Positions 59,209 through 64,000 of a DNA stretch of 64,000 nt are shown one piece after another. This DNA comes from Oreocharis arfaki (taxonomy: Eukaryota > Chordata > Aves > Passeriformes > Paramythiidae): assembly GCA_013398015.1 (NCBI GenBank), contig VZRR01012431.1, forward strand, positions 154,750-218,749, given 5' to 3'. Position 1 is the first letter of the stretch. Every line of letters begins with the position of its first letter. The notes under the pieces are model-generated. The model saw only the letters and a program-made list of their open reading frames with translations. It made no database searches and was not told the origin of the DNA. The position numbers and the translations under genes were made by a program.

Positions 59209-60854
59209 GAAGCACAGAGAGGGAGAGAAAGAGGGAAAAAACTCCTGCAAATTATCAGTTCCAAAACGAATGTTTTCCTTTCCCGTTTCCCGTTTCAGAG
59301 TTAAAGCAAAGGCCAAAAGGGATGAAATTTGCAAAAGGGATGTGGATGAAATGATTTCCTTGCTGCCCTGCCTTGCTCTGTTTGCTTTGAATATAGGGAG
59401 GCACAGTTAATATTGAAATTAGGGGTATTGGATGCTGGAAGAACATGCAAATAAGGAGTAGAATATCCTGCAGGAGAGATCCCAGCTTAGCCCCAGTGCC
59501 CTGCTTGCCTTAGAAGAGGTCTCAGACCTCCCAAGAAATCCCAGTCTGAGATGGGAGCTGGATTCAGACTCCCTTGTTGGTTGGGTGGTCAAGGAAGAAG
59601 AAGAAAAACGCTTAGGGAAGGTCTAAGTTAACCTGGTGCATGTGTGTGTTTTGAATTTGCAATAATCGAAAGTGTGTTTGTGGGAGTATGAGGTCACTGA
59701 GGCGGGTTAGGAATGGTTCATTGCTTCTGAATGGAAAACACTAAAAGCATGGGGTGTGGGATGATTTGGGGGGTTGGGATGGAGGGAGAGGAGAGTATGG
59801 CCAGTCACAGGAATTTATAATTGATTATAATTAATACTGCATTTATAACTGGCATGTTTCGTGGTCCTACCCGTGGCTTTAAATGTCCTGTATCTGCCAG
59901 TGCCCACAACCAGCGTGTTCCTTGTGCAGTAATTTTTATTTATAAATTGCCAAACCCCAATCCCTGTCGCACTCAAGTGCTGAAGAGACCTTTTAATTCC
60001 TGTCAGGCTTGGAGGATGGGCTGGAGAGGACAAAGGGCAGGGTCTGCTAATCATCCTTTATTCCTGAGGAGGCAGAGGCTCCTTTTGGCTGTTCATGTGT
60101 GGGCTGCAGACAGCTTCCCTTGGAGGGAGAGCGTTGGGTTCATGTTTTACAGAACATTTTGTTATTTAAAAAAAAAAACCTTTACCCAGAAAAGTTCCTG
60201 AGAGCTAATTAATGATTAACATTTTCTACAGTTTTTTGGTGTGAGGGCTGTGTGTGGAGGAGGAGGAGGCGTGTTGGCTTTTCGAAGGTGAAAGTTTCCC
60301 TTTCCACCTGCACTGGAGTTCAGGCTCTGCTCTGAGCAGGAGCAGGGCTGTTATTTGTGTATTCACTCCATTTATGCAAACAGGGCCCACATTTGTATGC
60401 TGGGCTGTGCTGCAGCCTGTGAAAATGTGAAATTCAACAGCAAAGGGCACTGGCACGGGGCAGATGCTCCTCTAGCTCTGCATCATTTAATTACTGCTGC
60501 TGCTGTGAGTGATCTGTGCTCTCCCCTTGCCTCACCTCGGGGGTTCAGCGAGTGAAACCAGGAGCAATTAGGAAATGAGAGCTGCTCTGTGGCACCAGAG
60601 GCAGGGACAGAAACCTAATGAGGCTGCAGAGTTTTCTTCACTGGCTTACTGGGGCTTGGGCTCGGTGGGATCAGCGGCATGTGGGAGATGTCTGTGGGCA
60701 TGGAAGAGGTTTGGGAATGTGTCTGCTGGGATTTAACCCTCAGAGCTTGCTCCAGTAAATAGTTCTGTACCAGTTTGGATATTTTCTTGCAGCTCTCTCC
60801 GCCCTGGGACCTGTTTTGTCTTGCAATGGTTGAGCTCACTGGGAAAAGGGGATT

Positions 60855-60966
60855 TTTTTTCAGGTTGGACGGGGCTTGGAGCAGCCTGGGATAGTGGAAA
60901 GTGCCCCTGCCCAGGACTGGATAATCTTTTAAGGTTCCTTCCAACCCAAAGCATTTTATTCTATTT
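60855..60966 (+). mobile_element. CR1 LINE 3' fragment, plus orientation
   Basis: The segment reads 'caggttggacggggctt', 'ggagcagcctgggatagt', 'ggaaagtgcccctgccca', 'gactggataatcttttaa', 'ggttccttccaacccaaa' and 'gcattttattctattt'. This is the final 3' UTR of an avian CR1 element. It is 5'-truncated and non-coding. Confidence 0.92.
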
Positions 60967-62257
60967 CTGCTGCTAATTCTGCCCTTGGTCTTTACCTAAA
61001 GCTTCCTCTCATGAGTTCAGGCAGCCTCTCTTGCCTGTTTTGACATCTCAGGTTATATTGAGCTTCCTGGAGTCTGGGAGATGTTTCTTCCTCACCAGAA
61101 GACACTGATTTTCCTTCCAGGCAATCTCACAGTAACTCTTAAACCTCCCTCCTTCACCGTGCCCGGAGCTCTGTGAGCCTGTGTTTAAAGAGAATGGATT
61201 GAGAGCTTGGCTGTAACAAATGGATTTTACATTTTGTGCCATCAGTTTTTTCCCCAGTAATGGTCTGTCCTTAATCTTGTCAGAGACAAGCACCCAAAAG
61301 ATTAAGGGTTTAATTCTCTATACATCAAATTAACAGGGAACTACCAGAGCACTGTGGAGTAGCCTCGTTAAGATGAGACAGAGGCACGAGCATGAGAAAT
61401 GCGAGTTATGAAGTGATGTGGGAAGGGCAGCAGAGCATGGACTCGGTGCTCTGCTCCAGGCTGGCAGCTGATTTTTCCCATTCCCTGCCACTCCCCCTGC
61501 ACTCCTCCATCTCTCCCAGCAGCTGCTGCCTTCCTTGGGCCCTGTTGGTGCTGGGTTGCCCTGTCCTGGCTGGCAGAGCCCCCTTGCTCACCCCAACCCC
61601 TCGGTGTCACTGCCGGGTGGCCCCCACTGACCCCAGTCCAGCCGCAGCTCCTGGATGGAAATCTGCCCTTGGCAGTGGTCACCTCAGCAGGTTTCTCTCC
61701 TTTGCAGTTGCTGTTGTTGTTGTTTAGGAGCAGATTTGTGCTGCAGAGGGAGGGCACACCAGTGTGGGGTGCCAAGGTCTGTCCTCGTTCTGGGCTGGTT
61801 TTGACCCTTTCCCCTCCGCTGCCCCGGAATAACAATATTCCCTTTTTCTTCCCAGCAGTTTTGTGGATTCCTCCAGCAGTCCTGGCACACACTACAGTGA
61901 TTTTTGTTCCTTTTGTCCTTTGTATGACTAAGCAGTGACGCAGCTGTGCCTAACACAAGGCCATAACTCAGTGCTTGCTGTGGTTTAATATTCTTATTTT
62001 CCAGGCGGTTTTACTGTCCCCCCAGTGTTTCTGATATATGCTGGCTAATTTAATTTTGCTCCTATTTTTATTTACTCTGTAATTCTGTTGTGGATTTTTT
62101 TCCCTTGCCCATTGTTTACATCAGTTTTTTAATTTTTTTGTATTTTCCATGTGACCTCCTCCACTTTCCTTTCAACCAAACTCATGTGCGTGCGTATCAT
62201 GTGAATTTGTCATGTGGCTTGCATGGTGCTGATGATGTCGTCCTCGCTGGTGAACAG

Positions 62258-62260
62258 AAG
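62258..62260 (+). CDS. NCAM1: Candidate NCAM1 AAG triplet exon (3 nt)
   Basis: NCAM genes have a famous 3-nt alternative exon (AAG) between MSD1 exon c and the first FN3-2 exon. Here aacag|AAG|gtaaaa occurs once with good splice dinucleotides on both sides, in the correct interval. A possible branch region (tgctgat) lies at about 62227-62233, and a TGCATG motif at 62220-62225. Its pyrimidine tract is weak. The motif is short enough to occur by chance, so the call rests on position and flanks. Confidence 0.5.
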
Positions 62261-62332
62261 GTAAAATACTTTGTTCTGATTGGTTGCCTAGATTTTTGGG
62301 GTGAGGATTCCCCTCTGGGATCTCCAAATTCC

Positions 62333-62349
62333 AAAAAAAAAAAAAAAAA
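62333..62349. repeat. Poly-A run of 17
   Basis: This is a homopolymer in the intron. A second A-rich stretch follows near 62460-62480. Confidence 0.9.
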
Positions 62350-62514
62350 GTCCTTTCCCACCGAGCCTTTTTGGAGGAGTTGCTCGTCACTGTCTGCATG
62401 GGAAGAACTCGACTTCGGGCTGCTGCATTGAGCTGGAAAAAAACTTGCAGGGAAAACAGGAAAAAAAAACCCAAAAAAATCACCTGGCTCAGTCATTTGC
62501 TTCTTCACACTCAG

Positions 62515-62980
62515 GGTCCTGCAAGGAACTGTCCTAGGAAGGTGCTAAAAAACCTCTGGATTGAATGCCAGAGGTCAAAATCCTTTTGCCTCTCGGGGAA
62601 CCAACCACAGACTCGAATTTGATAGGAAATTAGGGCTCAGATCCTGGGAGCACCCTCTCTCCTGTTGCTTTAGCTGCATTTTGACCCTATAAGATACACA
62701 TTGTATAGAGATATGTGCACACATCCACACTGTACATGTTTAGTAGCCTTCCAAAATAATCCTGAATTCTCTGTCTTTGAAATCTGGTTACTGGGAAGCG
62801 TGTCACAATTTGACTTAAGAAATAATTTTCTTTTTATTGTGAGTGAAACTTAAGCGTAGCTAGAATGAGAGCTGTACTGTAGAATACTCTATATAAAATG
62901 CTATTGTAAAATAGTCTCTCTCTATAAAATGCTACTATAAAATACTCCATACAAAATGCTACATACAAATAGTGTAAAAC
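62515..62980 (+). other. UTR-like AT-rich block after a good acceptor, possible truncating exon
   Basis: A strong acceptor (catttgcttcttcacactcag) ends at 62514. In phase 1 the following sequence reads about seven codons (x-SCKELS) and then TAG. The next 450 bases are AT-rich and contain several ATAAAA-like elements (62891-62945) that could serve as weak poly(A) signals. Mammalian NCAM has a 'SEC' exon in this intron that introduces a stop and yields a secreted form. Whether this block is its avian counterpart cannot be decided from sequence alone, because a stop soon after a random acceptor is common. Confidence 0.2.
62880..62975. repeat. Imperfect AT-rich tandem repeat (tataaaatgcta units)
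   Basis: The motif tataaaatgctattgtaaaa recurs as tataaaatgctactataaaa and then acaaaatgctacatacaaa, with about a 30-35 bp spacing. Confidence 0.75.
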
Positions 62981-64000
62981 AGCACACACAGAGTTCCTGG
63001 TGGGAGCCAGACCTCACACAATTCACGTCGGAGGTGCTGCTGCGCTTTTCCTGCCGGAGCCCCTCGTTCCTCCCACGGAGTCTCTGGGAGCCTGGCAAGG
63101 GTTGAACCTGAGCTCAGCTCGCAGGAGCTGCTGATCCCCATCAAGTCAAGAAGCAAATGATTGACCCTGGCGCTTCCTGGAGATGGAACCAGTCTCCAGC
63201 AAAGCGTGGGGTAGTGAAGAACAATTCCTGCAGCGCTGTGATCTTTGCAGCTTCGCTCTGTGCACAGTCTCGGCGGGGGGAGGGAGGGAAGCTCCTGCTT
63301 TTCTGCTGCCCCAGCCACACAAGGAGTGGTGAGAACCAGGGAGCAATTGGCTTTTTACAGTCCACGAGTTCTGGAATCACCTTTTTTGTCTGGGACCACC
63401 CCCAGGAAAGGATTTAGGCTGGGGTTTGCCAGGAAAACAAAACTAACACCAGTAACCTTCCCACATGACTGCATGCACGGAAGAACCCTGTCCCCGGTCT
63501 CTTCCCTCTGCTGGAATTCCAGGAGGATGGGAGACTTGGCTGTCTCGTTTCTGCACGTTCTGGTTTTGTTCCTTATTTCTGCTGCTGGTGTTTGCTTCCC
63601 TCGTGTGCCCCCCTGCCCCCCAGCCTGCTCTTTCTCAGTGTTTTTGCCCCTCGTGGAGGCTCTCCCTGGTGTCTGTTCCCAGTCCTGTTTCTGTGGTGCT
63701 CAAAGATGGCAGAAATCAGCCCTTTCCTCGTTCCTCTGCTGCAGAAATTGCCACTTTTCCTCTCTGAGCACAGGGAGGATGCAGGACCATTCCTTGCTGC
63801 CAGCTGGGCAAGGGTTTAAGCTCAGTTTAAAGTGCGGATTTTTCATATTCTCTTCTCCCCCCACCTCAAGTGGCACCCACTCCCGGTGCTTGTGGCACCC
63901 TCTGAAAAACATAATAAAAATGAGAACTTCTGAAATCCAACAGCCCAGTGTTAGGGCAAGGAAGCACTGAATAGAAACAGAAGGGTTGAGAGGATACCAG

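Larger units (their letters stand above)
1..64000 (+). other. NCAM1: NCAM1 gene, internal part (intron 1 to the FN3-1/FN3-2 intron)
   Basis: The whole window lies inside one plus-strand gene. Twelve constitutive exons (39584-54626; 1743 bp) translate without a frame break into five Ig-like domains and the first fibronectin type III domain of neural cell adhesion molecule 1, a cell-surface glycoprotein of neurons and muscle. It mediates homophilic adhesion and neurite outgrowth and carries polysialic acid. The order, lengths and phases of the exons (75, 219, 144, 138, 118, 170, 143, 151, 185, 97, 171, 132 bp) fit the known NCAM plan. Exon 1 (5' UTR and signal peptide) is not visible and should lie upstream. 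FN3-2, the juxtamembrane, GPI or transmembrane and cytoplasmic exons should lie downstream. No other gene was recognised on either strand. Confidence 0.97.
54627..64000 (+). other. NCAM1: NCAM1 intron between FN3-1 and FN3-2 (partial, at least 9.4 kb)
   Basis: This is the large intron that holds the muscle-specific alternative exons. Exon 14 (start of FN3-2) was not found before the window end. Three microexons, a candidate 3-nt exon, a CR1 fragment, microsatellites and a G-quadruplex-like pentamer array are listed separately. The other open frames are unsupported. Confidence 0.9.

Overview
The window is vertebrate nuclear DNA, and almost certainly avian. It has long introns with compact spacing between exons, several CR1 LINE 3' fragments ending in the usual 'TTCCAACC..ATGATTCTRTGATT' tail, and an Ig/fibronectin coding sequence that reads as a close relative of chicken NCAM1. 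I see no bacterial, viral or other gene. All recognisable coding sequence belongs to one plus-strand gene, NCAM1 (neural cell adhesion molecule 1). Neither its first exon nor its 3' half is in the window.

Layout: positions 1-39583 are intron 1. It opens in a CpG-rich stretch (about 1-830), probably the downstream shoulder of the promoter/exon 1 island, and holds minisatellites, CR1 fragments, an N gap in a T run and no supported coding exon. Positions 39584-43795 carry seven closely packed exons (exons 2-8) encoding Ig domains 1-3 and the first half of Ig4. Intron 8 (43796-51763, about 8 kb) contains the 30-bp VASE alternative exon at 47878-47907, encoding ASWTRPEKQE. Exons 9-13 (51764-54626) finish Ig4 and encode Ig5 and the first fibronectin type III (FN3) domain. 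The rest (54627-64000) is the large intron between FN3-1 and FN3-2. Three short frame-preserving exons there match the muscle-specific domain (MSD1): 15 bp at 55695, 36 bp at 58003 and 42 bp at 58929. A candidate for the 3-nt 'AAG' exon lies at 62258-62260.

The twelve constitutive exons sum to 1743 bp, join without a frame break, and all have GT..AG boundaries. Each Ig domain is split over two exons, with one disulfide cysteine in each. The alternative exons sit where NCAM is known to be diversified: VASE in Ig4 and MSD1 between the two FN3 domains. The main interest is therefore the set of alternative microexons and their flanking sequence (RBFOX-type TGCATG motifs, pyrimidine tracts), plus a possible truncating exon that could encode a secreted form. 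Numbering here counts the signal-peptide exon, not present, as exon 1.
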